Shown piece after piece: positions 1 to 9,714 of a stretch of 34,812 nucleotides of DNA. Below the pieces are notes generated by a model that searched no databases, was not told where the DNA came from, and worked only from the letters and a program-made list of their open reading frames with translations. Origin of the DNA: Dulcicalothrix desertica PCC 7102 (GTDB taxonomy: Bacteria > Cyanobacteriota > Cyanobacteriia > Cyanobacteriales > Nostocaceae); assembly GCF_003991905.1 (NCBI RefSeq), contig NZ_RSCL01000045.1, positions 15,568-50,379 on the forward strand, read 5' to 3'. Numbering within the stretch: position 1 is the stretch's first letter; each line of letters begins with the position of its first letter. Position numbers and translations under genes: made by a program.

Positions 1-2280
1 CACTTTCTCTTTACTCCACACTTGTAGTAGTGGCGCCAACCAATTAAGCGTAACTTCTTGTAACGCACTCTTGGTTAATTGATTATTTTCCTGACGGAAC
101 ATACGGTTAGCAAATTTAGCTGCTTTTTTGGCTCCACCTTCCAGACCTTCTATACTTACTTTATCCGCAGATTCACGCAAGAAATCAAGGTCAGGCGCCA
201 AATCTTCTTCTAATTCCTCAATGATTTCGTTGAGGTTAGTCAACGGCGCCTCTGGTAACAACTCCCATATGGCGCCTGAATCAAAGCCGTATCTGCTTGG
301 TGGTTTTAATTCTTGACTAAGTAATGATTTGATAACCGCTAATACTGGGCGCAGTTCGTCCAATGCTTCAGGGTTTTCGAGCGCTAACTTCCCAATTGTT
401 TGGTTAAAATCACTCAAGGTGACAGAGATAGATGTATGAGTTTTTAAAAGTGTTGAAGCTTCGTCCCAAAATATCCCACACTCGGAGTATTTATATTCAT
501 CCGCAGATGGCAAACTATCAGGATGCGCGCGGATTTGTGGAGCCGCTAACACATGGCATCTTTGATTACGAAAACCATAGCCATAACCACTTGAAGTTTG
601 ACAAGCCTTGAACAATGAACATCCCATGCATATAGGGGAATCACCACTTTCAATATGGGGTACATTTTTAGCCTTTAGCTCATTAAACAAATGGTGACGG
701 TGACAATTCCCAGGTGTCAATTTAACGTTTAATTTCTTTCTAGGATGTACTAAAAAAGGCTCTCCACAAGCTGTTTTACGAGTATCATCTATTTCTAACC
801 CATTGTGACGAATTACCAAATCTACGTAGTTTTGTTCTACTGTTTCTGTAGTTGGGTTACGATGATCAGCAGCTAAATAATACAAATGTTCAAGATTAAA
901 GTCTTCTGCGACGGTTAAACTCGCAGAGTATGATTTACCTAAACCAGGTGCCGATAAATCCAAGATATCGTGCCATTTCTTCTCAACAGCCTCCAACCAA
1001 ATTGATAAGCGCTGCTCGTTGGTGTATTGAATTTTTGGTAAACCCAAATCAACATATTCTTCGGGAGTTGGTAAGTTACCGAGTTTGTAGATAAATACAG
1101 GCGCCTGTTTAACAGGAGATATGAGTGGCGCCTCCCCAAAACCCTTAAACTGTTTGGATAAATATTTTCCAAGCTTGCTTAATTCGTGCTTAATATCTTC
1201 AAGATGATTTTGGGTACTACGGTGTATAGCCTCAAACTGTGACCATGTAATTATGGAAATGGCGCCATCATACTCATCAGGGTCAGGTGTATCTTTGGTA
1301 TATTGTCCCCACCAACCAATTTTTAATTCGTAGCCAAGTTTCTTCAACAATTGCTGAGTACGGCGATATTGACGCATTACTTGACGGTTAGCAACGGCGC
1401 CTGCGTCAACTTCAAGTACTAATTCCTCAATGCCTCCAAGTTCAATTGCTAATTGGTCTAGGTAAGACTCCAAGGTTTGAGGAGAGCCAGCGAAGTTACC
1501 ACCTGCGGCGCCTATAACAATCTCTCCACGTTTCTGTGCTGTAATCCAAGGTTTTAGAATACCTTCATTAAGACGTATACGTTTGGATGTTGTGCCACTA
1601 ATCGGACGGCAACAAGTAAGAGGTAACTCTCCATTGGTTAGGTGGGGTGTTGGTCCATTGGGACGGTTTTTAGTTTGGGACGATGCCCACTTGTATTTAC
1701 CCTGTTCGGCATCATCTGAATGAAGCTGCCAAGCTATGATTTCTCCATTTGGCGCCCATACTGGACAAAGATAACCAGCTTGGGTGATTAAAGAATCTCC
1801 GTTAATCGAAACGCCTGCGAGTTTGTAATTAACCTGAAAATCAAGTTTTTGCCACTGTACGACACTTCTAAACATCCCCTGGTTGATTTGCTCCTCGGTT
1901 AATCCGCGATGTTGCAAATCTTCACGATGGTTAGAAAATAAATTTAACTGGGACAAAATTTGATTAATGGCGCCATCACGTTCAGATGTACTTAACAATC
2001 TTGGAAATTGTTTGCGTTCTGTGTCTTTACGAGCGCGCGCAATTTGTTCTAGTTCTTGGCGCCGTGCATTCAATTCATCCGTATTTGATTGTCTTTCTAC
2101 ATACATTCCCCATGAACCATCTTTGGTGTTTCCAATGAACTGGAGACCTGGTTGGTTCTGAGTTCCGTCTGCTCCCTCCATACACATATGGAGGTCATCG
2201 ACTTCACGACATTTACCTGTTGTGTCGCCACATAATATACAGGGATTATGGCGCCTTGTTGGAATTGGTTTATTAGGCAT
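1..2280 (-). CDS. Large plasmid Toprim/helicase-like protein (DUF3854/CyRepA-like), 3' end outside window
   Basis: I translated this by hand as one open frame of at least 760 codons running off the left edge. ATG at 2280 has AGGAG five bases upstream. Residues about 13-23 hold a CxxC plus Cys, like a small zinc ribbon. Near residues 200-330 there is a Toprim-like region (NEGILKPWITAQ, then VDAGAVANRQVM), as in DUF3854. A SF2 motif I variant (SAPGLGKS) and a motif II-like FWDEAS follow, with a Cys-rich segment between them (CHRHH, ICMGCSLFKAC). This is the architecture of cyanobacterial plasmid primase-helicase proteins and resembles the replication protein at 18268, so it may be a second replication initiator or a conjugation/replication helper. 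GGCGCC is dense here. Family assignment is by motif only. Confidence 0.75.
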   Translation of the reverse strand, partial: MPNKPIPTRRHNPCILCGDTTGKCREVDDLHMCMEGADGTQNQPGLQFIGNTKDGSWGMYVERQSNTDELNARRQELEQIARARKDTERKQFPRLLSTSERDGAINQILSQLNLFSNHREDLQHRGLTEEQINQGMFRSVVQWQKLDFQVNYKLAGVSINGDSLITQAGYLCPVWAPNGEIIAWQLHSDDAEQGKYKWASSQTKNRPNGPTPHLTNGELPLTCCRPISGTTSKRIRLNEGILKPWITAQKRGEIVIGAAGGNFAGSPQTLESYLDQLAIELGGIEELVLEVDAGAVANRQVMRQYRRTQQLLKKLGYELKIGWWGQYTKDTPDPDEYDGAISIITWSQFEAIHRSTQNHLEDIKHELSKLGKYLSKQFKGFGEAPLISPVKQAPVFIYKLGNLPTPEEYVDLGLPKIQYTNEQRLSIWLEAVEKKWHDILDLSAPGLGKSYSASLTVAEDFNLEHLYYLAADHRNPTTETVEQNYVDLVIRHNGLEIDDTRKTACGEPFLVHPRKKLNVKLTPGNCHRHHLFNELKAKNVPHIESGDSPICMGCSLFKACQTSSGYGYGFRNQRCHVLAAPQIRAHPDSLPSADEYKYSECGIFWDEASTLLKTHTSISVTLSDFNQTIGKLALENPEALDELRPVLAVIKSLLSQELKPPSRYGFDSGAIWELLPEAPLTNLNEIIEELEEDLAPDLDFLRESADKVSIEGLEGGAKKAAKFANRMFRQENNQLTKSALQEVTLNWLAPLLQVWSKEKV

Positions 2281-4034
2281 AGAGACTCCTGATAGGTGGA
2301 GTCAGTTAGTGCGCTTCTAAAAAAATGCCATGCTTTATCACTTATACAGATGACTTTGAGCCTTAATTTTTGTTAACGTTTTAGAACCTTTTATTTTGTA
2401 TGTTGGCTCTGGCATTTGGCATCTTTTTACCCAAAGGGATTAAAGCTTTGGGATGGGAGGCGCCCGCTAACCGACTTTTTTTTGCTTATTTTGTCAAGTT
2501 GGCTTAAGTAAATTTGTGGGTGCTGTATGGGTTCTACAGGGGCGCAGTTACCTCCATTTACAAATCTTGTGTTAAAAGCGCTTTCTTATTGCTCTGATTG
2601 ATTAGCGCTCTTGTTTTCATACACGCTCATCTGAGTATCTGAGTGGCACCTAAAAGTCATGCGTTTTTACGGTAAATTAGTGCGAAACATAAATTTACAT
2701 AAATGTTTGCCCTATTCAACGGCAAAAAGGCAACTAGAAGTGACACCAAAGTACACAAAATTGTCCAATCTCTAGTAAGATGTTGGTGTATGGAACAGAA
2801 GAGCGAATACGCCTCTTGGATTTACTATTCAATCCGCCTCCAAGCAGAATTCGGTAAATCTTAGGGTAATTTGCGCTTACTTCACAATTCAATATTTAAT
2901 TCTTTAGCGATTTTACAGCCAAAGTGTCACTCGTAGAACATCAGAGTAGATATTTTTGGCTGTAAATTTTTGTGTAGTTACGTTGCCCTCCTTGCATCTG
3001 TAACAAAATCTTTGTCGCAAACTTGATATTTTTGCATTAATGTAAGTTTAAATCATTTGATACTATTTGTGTACAAATTTTATTTTTTAATCCATAGAAA
3101 AAGCATTACAAAATCTCATGTAGCCAATATTACTATATACTTAGTTAATTAATACTGAAAGTGTGCAACATATTTAACATGCGCTTAAAAATAGGATATT
3201 TTCTACTGTTAGTTGACAGTATGGCGCTTATCCTCGTATTGAGTTGATGCTTATTTGTTGCCAACCTCTCAAATCATAAATCTGTCTATTGGTTGATTAG
3301 AACAGTGGTATTCATGTGTAACAATATATAGTTAACTAATAGATACGCTTTAAACTTATTGCAGCAAAATCAGCAATATTGTCACTTGCACCATTGACAT
3401 ACAACAGCGTTGGTGTAATACTCCTATTTCCAAAAATACCCAAAATTTTATGGGAACCTTAAGACGGCGCCACCTCAGAACCCATACTAATCAATCGACT
3501 CTTTAATTCACATATATCGAATTTTGAATGCCTGTAGGTAATGTTGAGCCAACAACAAGTGCTGCTATCCTCCCACATCAAGCCGGTAATACAACTTGTG
3601 CTATTGTGTGCCTTCATTTTGCCATAAAGAGTGTCGCTTAACGTTTTGTATCGAGCTTGAAGCGGCGCCGAACAGTCTGTTATAAAATACGACTAATTCA
3701 TTAACGTGATAAAGTTTTGTAATTTTGTAGCGCTAATATGACCTGATTTTTTCTCGGACAACCATAGGCGCCATGCAAGGTTAGTGTTGAAATGGAGATA
3801 TATTTATTTTTTGCTTTAGTAACACAAACACGCTGCTTTTCATTTAATTGGCGCCTCCGTCATCGCTCGTATACACCCCAAACATAAGTAACGGCGCCTT
3901 CGGTAATAAAAATTTATATAAATATTGTGGTTAGCGGTAAAACGAGTTTAAATAATGGCGCCAAAATCAGAGACGCAAGTTAAAATATCAGATAATCAAT
4001 TATTTTGGCAAAAGTAAGAACACAAGGGTTAAAA
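2281..4034. other. Long non-coding stretch with a 12-bp inverted repeat
   Basis: No convincing gene is visible. Perfect 12-bp arms (TTTACAGCCAAA at 2912-2923 and its complement at 2955-2966) form a hairpin with a 31-base loop, followed by TTTTTGTG, which could be a rightward terminator of a lost gene. A shorter hairpin lies near 2798-2820 (GAAGAG/CCTCTT). GGCGCC is absent from about 2464 to 3465 and common again from 3466. A 37-codon ORF near 3529 has no supporting features. Confidence 0.5.
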
Positions 4035-4511
4035 ATGCCGCCTAGCATTGCTCCACTAAAAATAAGTATTCTTGAGAAGAGAGCGTTGGAGTACGTAATT
4101 AAAACAGGTTCTGATGTCACACGTACCAGAGCCAAGATTCTGCTTGCACTAGCGGTAGGAAAAAGCTTTGCAAAAATTAATAAAGAAATGGGGATAAGTG
4201 GGTCAGTCGTAAACCGATGGAGAAATAGGTGGTTGGCAAGTACACAGGCGCCTTCTAACTGGGATGATGCGATTGCCAAAGTCGAAGAAATTGTTGGTGT
4301 TGGGATGGGGAGACCCAAGAAGATTAAATCAGTCGAGGAAATTTCTGCAATTATTGAATTAAGCGAATGTAGTAAAGACCAAAAGCCTAGTAAATCAAAG
4401 CATCAGCACAACAAACAAGTAGCTGTTGCTGCTGCTCAGAGCGGTTTGCCAGAATTGTCACCAAGAACCATCGGGCGCCTTTTGGAAAAAAATAAACATA
4501 AAGAACAATGA
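4035..4511 (+). CDS. Orphan HTH domain of an IS630-type transposase (fragment)
   Basis: The product is 158 residues. It resembles the N-terminal DNA-binding part of IS630-family transposases: a first helix-turn-helix (RTRAKILLALAVGKS, then INKEMGISGSVVNRWRNRW), a linker with GRPKKI, and a second HTH ending in LSPRTIGRLLEKN. The DDE catalytic domain that should follow is missing; the frame stops and non-coding DNA rich in GGCGCC begins. I prefer ATG at 4035 over an upstream in-frame TTG at 4005. It could be a transposase relic or a domesticated DNA-binding protein. Four GGCGCC sites at 4247, 4473, 4514 and 4555 argue for long residence. Confidence 0.65.
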   Translation: MPPSIAPLKISILEKRALEYVIKTGSDVTRTRAKILLALAVGKSFAKINKEMGISGSVVNRWRNRWLASTQAPSNWDDAIAKVEEIVGVGMGRPKKIKSVEEISAIIELSECSKDQKPSKSKHQHNKQVAVAAAQSGLPELSPRTIGRLLEKNKHKEQ

Positions 4512-4588
4512 TTTGGCGCCTCTAATCAAGATAATTAAAAGCTCAACTAATATAGGCGCCATCGCTTGAATCTTGCTTTATAAATTAT

Positions 4589-5020
4589 TTAACTTTTCTC
4601 TGGGTTCTGCTCCAAGTAGCGAGAAATTGCATCTGCTATAGCTTCTTCGTTCAATTTGTAGAAAAGTCTGCGTGGCAAGCCATCATATTTAATAAATATG
4701 AGTTCTAAATCAACAAGGCGCCCAACAACTGTGTCAAGCTGGCGCCGAGTTAATCCGGTTTTATTAAACCAATCTTCCTTGGTCTTGCTGAACCAACCTT
4801 GAGAATCACCATCAGTTGACATCCAGTGATATGCCATTGAAAGAAAAATACCTGCTTTGACATCACCTGTAATTGCAGCCAATACAGGGCTATAAGCAAT
4901 AGCTGAACCTAACATGGCATCTAAATCATCCCAAGAAAAAGATTGCGTTTTGGCGCCTGTATCTTCGAGAGATGCCTTGGAGTGAGATAATTCAGTCGAG
5001 TTAGCAGAGGGAAGCAACAT
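4589..5020 (-). CDS. Winged-helix plasmid protein, hypothetical
   Basis: A 143-residue soluble protein. The first 30 residues are Ser/Thr-rich and probably disordered. Residues about 55-120 look like a winged helix: GDVKAGIFLSMAYHW, then WFSKTKEDWFNKTGLTRRQLDTVVGRL, then ELIFIKYDGLPRRLFYKLN as the wing. This arrangement (SKxxWxxxTGLTRxQ) is typical of phage and plasmid replication-associated or regulatory proteins. Transcription converges with the HTH fragment at 4511. No Shine-Dalgarno sequence is obvious before ATG 5020. The exact role is unknown. Confidence 0.65.
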   Translation of the reverse strand: MLLPSANSTELSHSKASLEDTGAKTQSFSWDDLDAMLGSAIAYSPVLAAITGDVKAGIFLSMAYHWMSTDGDSQGWFSKTKEDWFNKTGLTRRQLDTVVGRLVDLELIFIKYDGLPRRLFYKLNEEAIADAISRYLEQNPEKS

Positions 5021-5439
5021 AATAATAAAGCACTTTTATACTCGTTGATTTATATTTATAGCGCAGATTTTTGTTTAAGTCCGAACTACTAGTTAAAACT
5101 GGCGCCTATACACAAGCATATGTACTAAAAGTTTTTGTTGACAGTTAGTATTGCAATGATGGCGCCGTCAAACAAAAATTGACTTTTATCGTTCAAAGTT
5201 TGGTATCCACTCAACAATCATCGGTCAGTAGATTAAATAATTAGGCGCCTGTATTCACAACCAACTTATTGGCGCCGAGAAATAAAATATTGTTTGAAAA
5301 AGCAACTCAAACCGTGCCAATCAATAACTCAGCACTCTTTAAAAGCAATTAATGGAGCCTAAGCTTTTTCAGTATATTTGCGTAATTTAGCTTGAATTAA
5401 ATGTATTCTATTATGGTGTTATCTGAAAAGTGGGGAGCG
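5021..5439. other. Intergenic region without a recognised gene
   Basis: This holds four GGCGCC sites (5101, 5161, 5243, 5270) and AT-rich DNA. A TTGACA at 5138 has no good -10 partner. In-frame ATG at 5401 is an alternative start for the next gene but has no ribosome binding site. Confidence 0.4.
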
Positions 5440-6036
5440 ATGATAAAACTGTCACATATTCCGAGTATTTTAGTAGGGATGCGCTTTGCTATAGCCCCTT
5501 TACTAGTTTTCGATGCTTTAAACCATATAACCAGTTTTTGGTTCATCATCGGTTACGTTATTGCTGTGCTTTCAGACATTTTTGATGGTATTATTGCCCG
5601 TCGATTAAAAGTTAGTACAGCTAAACTTCGTCAAGCAGATAGCTGGGCTGATATTTGTTTGTATTTGTGTGTAGCAATTAGTACTTGGTTAGTATATCCC
5701 CAAATAATCATCGATTTTCGAGTACCTTTATTATCCGCGATTGCTATCCAGCTAATATTATTTGCGATTAATCTAATCAAGTTTCAGAAATTCCCAAGTT
5801 ACCACACCTACACTGCTAAAGCATGGGGATTAGCCCTACTTGCGGCGACATTGGGATTATTTGGTTTTAGTTACGCGAACACCCTTTGGTTAGCAATTAC
5901 GCTTTGTTGGCTCAATAGTTTAGAAGAAATTGCCATGACGCTGTTGTTACCAACTTGGCAATGTGATATTTTGAGTATCTTTCATGCAATAGAGTTACGT
6001 AAAATATTGATGCACTCGTCTGAGGATGGAGTATAA
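5440..6036 (+). CDS. CDP-alcohol phosphatidyltransferase family protein
   Basis: An integral membrane enzyme of the class that moves a phosphatidyl group from a CDP-linked donor to an alcohol in phospholipid synthesis. The signature D-x2-D-G-x2-A-R-x8-G-x3-D-x3-D is present as SDIFDGIIARR...LRQADSWAD, with all four Asp kept but the canonical Gly replaced by Leu. About five or six hydrophobic segments follow. I chose ATG 5440 because family members begin with a short stretch before the NxxR-type helix (here SHIPSILVGMR), and GGGGAG lies just upstream. Its stop overlaps the start of the next gene by 11 bases, suggesting an operon. The substrate cannot be deduced. The gene lies in a GGCGCC-free block. 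Confidence 0.82.
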   Translation: MIKLSHIPSILVGMRFAIAPLLVFDALNHITSFWFIIGYVIAVLSDIFDGIIARRLKVSTAKLRQADSWADICLYLCVAISTWLVYPQIIIDFRVPLLSAIAIQLILFAINLIKFQKFPSYHTYTAKAWGLALLAATLGLFGFSYANTLWLAITLCWLNSLEEIAMTLLLPTWQCDILSIFHAIELRKILMHSSEDGV

Positions 6037-6765
6037 TTCCGTGAGATTAAAGCGTTTACTCCGCAAACATTTCCCAATTTTATTACTACTGGGTGCAATC
6101 TTACTCTTTTTCACAACTCCCTTAAGGAATTTACGATTGGCAAGAGATTCTGTCCCAATGGTTGCAAAAATTAGGTATTTGGGCTGTTCCTTTATTTATC
6201 TCCACTTACGTATTGGTAACAATCTTAGGTTTGCCGATAACAATTCATACATTGACTGGAGGCGTGGTTTTTGGTTTGGGATGGGGAAACCTTTGGTCTA
6301 CATTAGGCGCCACACTGGGGGGAGTAGGAGCATTTTGTCTGACTCGGTATCCCCAATCGAGATTGGGCAGCAGCAAAATTCGGTCAACATAAATTGTTGA
6401 ATTCAGGGCATCAAGCACTCGAACGCAATCCCTTTTCCCTTGTTCTATCTTTACGCTTTGCCCCGATAGCTCCGTTTAATATTATTAACTTTCTATTGGC
6501 ACTTACCACAATCAACTTAAAGATTTATACGCTTGCAACCTTAATTGGAGTAATTCCAGGGACGATTGCTTATACCTGGTTGGGAGCTTCTGGAAAGACC
6601 GCTCTACAACGAAGAGATGCGTCCTCGTTTATATTCGCCTCAGTTTTTTTGGTATTGTTATCGGTATCACCTTGTTATTTTAACGCTGGTGGAAGTAGTA
6701 ACAAATTTAGTACGCGCTTTGTACGCAAGAGGCGCCTGCTTTCCTCATGCATAACTATCTATTAA
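6026..6765 (+). pseudogene. TVP38/TMEM64 (DedA-like) membrane protein, frameshifted
   Basis: Three frames together encode one TVP38/DedA-type membrane protein. Frame 1 (from ATG 6026) gives the basic N-terminus and first TM helix (LLRKHFPILLLLGAILLFF). After about 6152 the match moves to another frame (WLQKLGIWAVPLFISTYVL, then ITIHTLTGGVVFGLGWG). After about 6345 it moves to the third (RDWAAAKFGQHKLL, then NPFSLVLSLRFAPIAPFN, the conserved loop). Removing one C near 6152 restores the first junction. A third shift near 6640 is possible, since another frame reads FFGIVIGITLLF before a stop. Two or more lesions make sequencing error unlikely. It was probably co-transcribed with the phosphatidyltransferase. 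Confidence 0.8.
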
Positions 6766-7440
6766 TTTGACATATTCTTGAGCGACTTCTAATTGCTCTT
6801 GGTTAAGTAAAGCTAAATGTTTTTGATAAAATTTGGGTTTGTATTTCAATGCAGAATACACAGAGTCGGTAAATGCATAACCGCTGTTGTTGTTTAGGGA
6901 ATAAATCATAAAAACAGGTAAGTAGTAGCGAAATCCTTTTGAGTCGAGAAACCCAAAAGAATCTCCTAACTCTTCTAGAAAATATGACGGAATATCTTGC
7001 CATCTTTGTTCAAAAGTCATTTTTTGACTTATTTTCCTTGCTTCTTCTATGCTACACCAATCGTCGAGCGCTCTTGCCCCATACAAAGAAAGCCCGTCTT
7101 CAAGGCTGACACCATTAAAAGCTTGATTAATTTTTTCAATCAATTTTAGTTTCATATTTTCTAATAAACGTTCTACAGGTTGCCAGTTAGAGTCTCGAAT
7201 ATCTCGTTCATTGGCACGACGAACATAATTTAACCATTCCTGATCACAGGCGCCGAATTCAATAAAATTAAGTTGGGCTTGACGCAAAGAAAGGAAACGA
7301 TTACCTACCCAGTTAGAATTGTCTGCTTCATCAACCCAAAAACAAATTGGGCAGAATAGATTTGTACTCCTGTGTTGTGATTCCAGAGTCAAGTAACCAC
7401 AACAAGGACAAGGGTAAAGTTTGTTTGTTTTAATTTCCAT
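6745..7440 (-). CDS. CPCC zinc-finger plus DUF6714 protein
   Basis: A 231-residue protein. Residues 8-40 form a cysteine-rich CPCC-type domain (YPCPCCGYLTLE, then FCPICFWVDEAD) expected to bind zinc. The C-terminal half matches my memory of DUF6714: INQAFNGVSLEDGLSLYGARALDD, then W.DIPSYFLEELGDSFGFLDSKGFRYYLP, written here in parts. CPCC domains often occur in contact-dependent or polymorphic toxin immunity settings, but no toxin is visible next door, so that is only a possibility. ATG 7440 is chosen over an in-frame start at 7536 because the added N-terminus looks like translated AT-rich spacer. Its 3' end overlaps the decayed TVP38 gene by 21 bases. Confidence 0.72.
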   Translation of the reverse strand: MEIKTNKLYPCPCCGYLTLESQHRSTNLFCPICFWVDEADNSNWVGNRFLSLRQAQLNFIEFGACDQEWLNYVRRANERDIRDSNWQPVERLLENMKLKLIEKINQAFNGVSLEDGLSLYGARALDDWCSIEEARKISQKMTFEQRWQDIPSYFLEELGDSFGFLDSKGFRYYLPVFMIYSLNNNSGYAFTDSVYSALKYKPKFYQKHLALLNQEQLEVAQEYVKLIDSYA

Positions 7441-7539
7441 AATAAGTATATATATAAAATATAAATATACGCTCTGGGCGCCGTAATCGTTATATAAAAG
7501 ATAAATCCGCGCGCTTGTATATATATTTTTTATCATTGT

Positions 7540-7749
7540 GAGGCGCCTACTGATGCCAGCATTTGGAAGTCTGGAAATAATGAGCGAAATGTCATGCGTG
7601 GTGGTTCGTGGTTTTACAATCCACAGCTTTGCCGTTCAGCTTTTCGTTACTCCAACGACCTCAACAATTTTCTTGACGATATAGGTTTTCGTGTAGTATG
7701 TGATGTTGCAGTAAGAAATTCTCAGGCGCCTAATTCAAAGCTTGATTAA
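7540..7749 (+). pseudogene. C-terminal remnant of a formylglycine-generating-enzyme-like (FGE-sulfatase) protein
   Basis: The frame reads EAPTDASIWKSGNNERNVM then RGGSWFYNPQLCRSAFRYS and DDIGFRVVCDVA before a stop. This is the hallmark C-terminus of the FGE-sulfatase/SUMF1 fold (RGGSW, R.A.R, GFRVV), which in cyanobacteria is often fused to NACHT, caspase-like or kinase modules. There is no start codon or upstream domain: similarity begins at the GGCGCC at 7542. It is therefore a gene scrap. Its 3' end runs convergently into the 3' end of parB, overlapping it from 7730. Confidence 0.8.
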
Positions 7750-8845
7750 CAGCAGCCAATTTTTGTTCTAATAACTCCTTCAGTTCAGTTAACTGTTCTG
7801 TACTGGCGCCTTCTATAGTTCCCTGCGTGAGTACATTGATTTTTTGTATAACTACTTTAATCTCTTTCGATTCGGTCTTTTCTTTTTTGAGATACTTTGC
7901 TTTAATTTCCTTAATCAACGCGCGTGTTTCTGGTACAGTCAGATTTTTCTTTAAAACTTTATCAGTAGCCCACGCGCGTTCTTTTAATGCAGTATCTTCT
8001 AAAACCTTCAATGAAGTTGCAGTAAGTGTAGATAACGCTAATGCATGGGCGCCTTTCAATCCATTAGACCTAATTGCTTTTTTAAGGTCTTGGGGTAAAG
8101 ATAACATTGGCATTAAGTTAGTTCGGAAGGAAACGGGATTTAAACCGAGTTCGAGTAAAATTAGAAACATATCTTGTTCGGCACCTTCTACTTTCAACTC
8201 GCTTAAACCTTGTTGCTGCTCCTCACTACTAACATCAATTAATTTTGCTAGCTCCTTGACTTTACTATCACGCTCGATACGCTTAATTACGGTAGCAAGT
8301 GTTGTAGATATTTCCGACTCTTCAAAATCTGTAGTTTTGACTATTTCTTTGATAATAGCTTCTACTTTATCCAAGGGGTTCAAATCTTCAAAACCAAGAA
8401 ACGTTAATAGTGAAGATTGTTCTAAATCTTGTGGTTGGGGTACAATTACCGCACGTATTGTCTCCCATCCTAAAAAGCGCGCGGCTTCCCATCTCAGTTG
8501 CCCATCCAGCAACATATAACGATTATCTTTGTACGGTACTAAAATTACCGATGTTATTTGACCGTGCTTTTTGAGTAATCGTGCTTTATTTTGAATCGAG
8601 GCGCCTGTAATTGTTTGTCTTGGTTGGTTAGGGTTAGGGTCAATCAAATTCACATCAACTTCTACTTCCCCAGATGACTGTTGTATTTGACTACGTAACT
8701 TTTCTATTTCTGCTTCTAGTTCTGGCGCCGATACTGCACGTAATTGTTCAACTTCTGCTTGTAATTCGGCAATTTTCTTCTCCTGCTCGGTTTTTTGAAC
8801 CGCTCCCTTGAACTTGGTGTTTATTTGGGGTAAAGCGCGCGCCAT
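7730..8845 (-). CDS. parB: ParB-family plasmid partition protein
   Basis: A 371-residue ParB/RepB/Spo0J-type protein: the centromere-binding partner of ParA that sorts plasmid copies to daughter cells. Residues 17-57 are a coiled coil (EKKIAELQAEVEQL, then ELEAEIEKLRSQI). The ParB nuclease-like domain follows (DPNPNQPRQ at 69-77; box II as LLDGQLRWEAA at 112-122, replacing the usual GERRxRA). An all-helical, Lys-rich C-terminus ends in another coiled coil (LTELKELLEQKLAAVNQAL). It begins 12 bases after the parA stop, so the two form an operon. The 3' end has a degenerate second copy at 10733-10813. GGCGCC occurs at intervals through the gene. Confidence 0.88.
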   Translation of the reverse strand: MARALPQINTKFKGAVQKTEQEKKIAELQAEVEQLRAVSAPELEAEIEKLRSQIQQSSGEVEVDVNLIDPNPNQPRQTITGASIQNKARLLKKHGQITSVILVPYKDNRYMLLDGQLRWEAARFLGWETIRAVIVPQPQDLEQSSLLTFLGFEDLNPLDKVEAIIKEIVKTTDFEESEISTTLATVIKRIERDSKVKELAKLIDVSSEEQQQGLSELKVEGAEQDMFLILLELGLNPVSFRTNLMPMLSLPQDLKKAIRSNGLKGAHALALSTLTATSLKVLEDTALKERAWATDKVLKKNLTVPETRALIKEIKAKYLKKEKTESKEIKVVIQKINVLTQGTIEGASTEQLTELKELLEQKLAAVNQALN

Positions 8846-8857
8846 TATCTTCCACCT

Positions 8858-9643
8858 TTATTTTTGTTTGATTAATTTAACTACGTCTGATGCGATTTGG
8901 TCAAAGTCTTTACAAGCTGGATGTAACTGGCGCCATTTTTGGAGTGGGATACCATAAGCACTCGCATTCTTAAATTCGTTTGAACTCCTAACTGCTGGGA
9001 ACAGTTTGATTTCTAATTGTTCTGTGATACTGGGTAACTGTTCTAAATATTGACGGTGCATTGCTATTTTAGAATCATACATACTAGGTACAAATCCTAA
9101 AATTGGTGGTCGTGGTTCTAATTGTAATTCGTCTGCTGTTGTTACACACCACTCAACAAGTTCCGCTGAACCTGCAATCGCTTTCATCTCTAACTGAATA
9201 GGAACCAATACATGGGTTGCGGCTGCTAGAGCATTGACTGTTAACATGCCTAGTGTTGCTGGGCAATCAATAATAACTAAGTCGTGAGGTAAGGGATATT
9301 TTTTTAATCTATCGAAGAGTGTGTACTCTCCGCGCTTACGAATTACTAAGTCATTTGCTACTTCCGCTACTGTTGGATGTCCCTGGCAAACCTCAACTCC
9401 TGAGTCTTCCCAAACAGGCGCCAGTTTCCAATTTCCCTTAAAATCCTTGGATAATACTTGGGCAATTGTACTTGAAACATCGGCGCCTTCTAACCCACAA
9501 AAGACATCCAATGACCGTTGAGGGTCTAAATCTAAAAGTGCGACCGTTCGCTTACGACGACTTACTTCATACGCTAGATGCACACCAAGCGTTGTTTTAC
9601 CTACTCCACCTGCATTTGCGAGTATCGCTAATACTACTTGCAT
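8858..9643 (-). CDS. parA: ParA-family plasmid partition ATPase
   Basis: A 261-residue ParA/MinD-type ATPase. The Walker A loop at residues 10-18 is NAGGVGKTT, so the signature lysine of the usual KGGVGKT is Ala. Walker A' is DLDPQ at 38-42 and Walker B is VIIDCPA at 123-129. No N-terminal HTH is present, as in type Ib ParA proteins. ATG at 9643 (GGTGGA upstream) is preferred to a start at 9757 because the core fold begins MQVVLAILANAGG and the longer form would read through the palindrome at 9715-9736. It is first in the parAB operon. Expression is probably controlled at that palindrome. Confidence 0.88.
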   Translation of the reverse strand: MQVVLAILANAGGVGKTTLGVHLAYEVSRRKRTVALLDLDPQRSLDVFCGLEGADVSSTIAQVLSKDFKGNWKLAPVWEDSGVEVCQGHPTVAEVANDLVIRKRGEYTLFDRLKKYPLPHDLVIIDCPATLGMLTVNALAAATHVLVPIQLEMKAIAGSAELVEWCVTTADELQLEPRPPILGFVPSMYDSKIAMHRQYLEQLPSITEQLEIKLFPAVRSSNEFKNASAYGIPLQKWRQLHPACKDFDQIASDVVKLIKQK

Positions 9644-9714
9644 ATATTCAATATTCCACCTGCATGTAGCTTTATAAAGTACTACACTTTGGCGCAATTT
9701 GATATTATATTTTT

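Noticed and set aside
3980-4318. 112-codon minus-strand ORF
   Set aside because: It overlaps the IS630-type HTH frame, which has recognisable helix-turn-helix sequence; this one has none.
6745-7440. CPCC/DUF6714 protein as an immunity protein of a toxin system
   Set aside because: No toxin or delivery domain is adjacent, so the role is left open.
7827-8519. 230-codon ORF on the plus strand
   Set aside because: It is the antisense shadow of parB, Ser-rich with no domain; the ParB frame has clear motifs.
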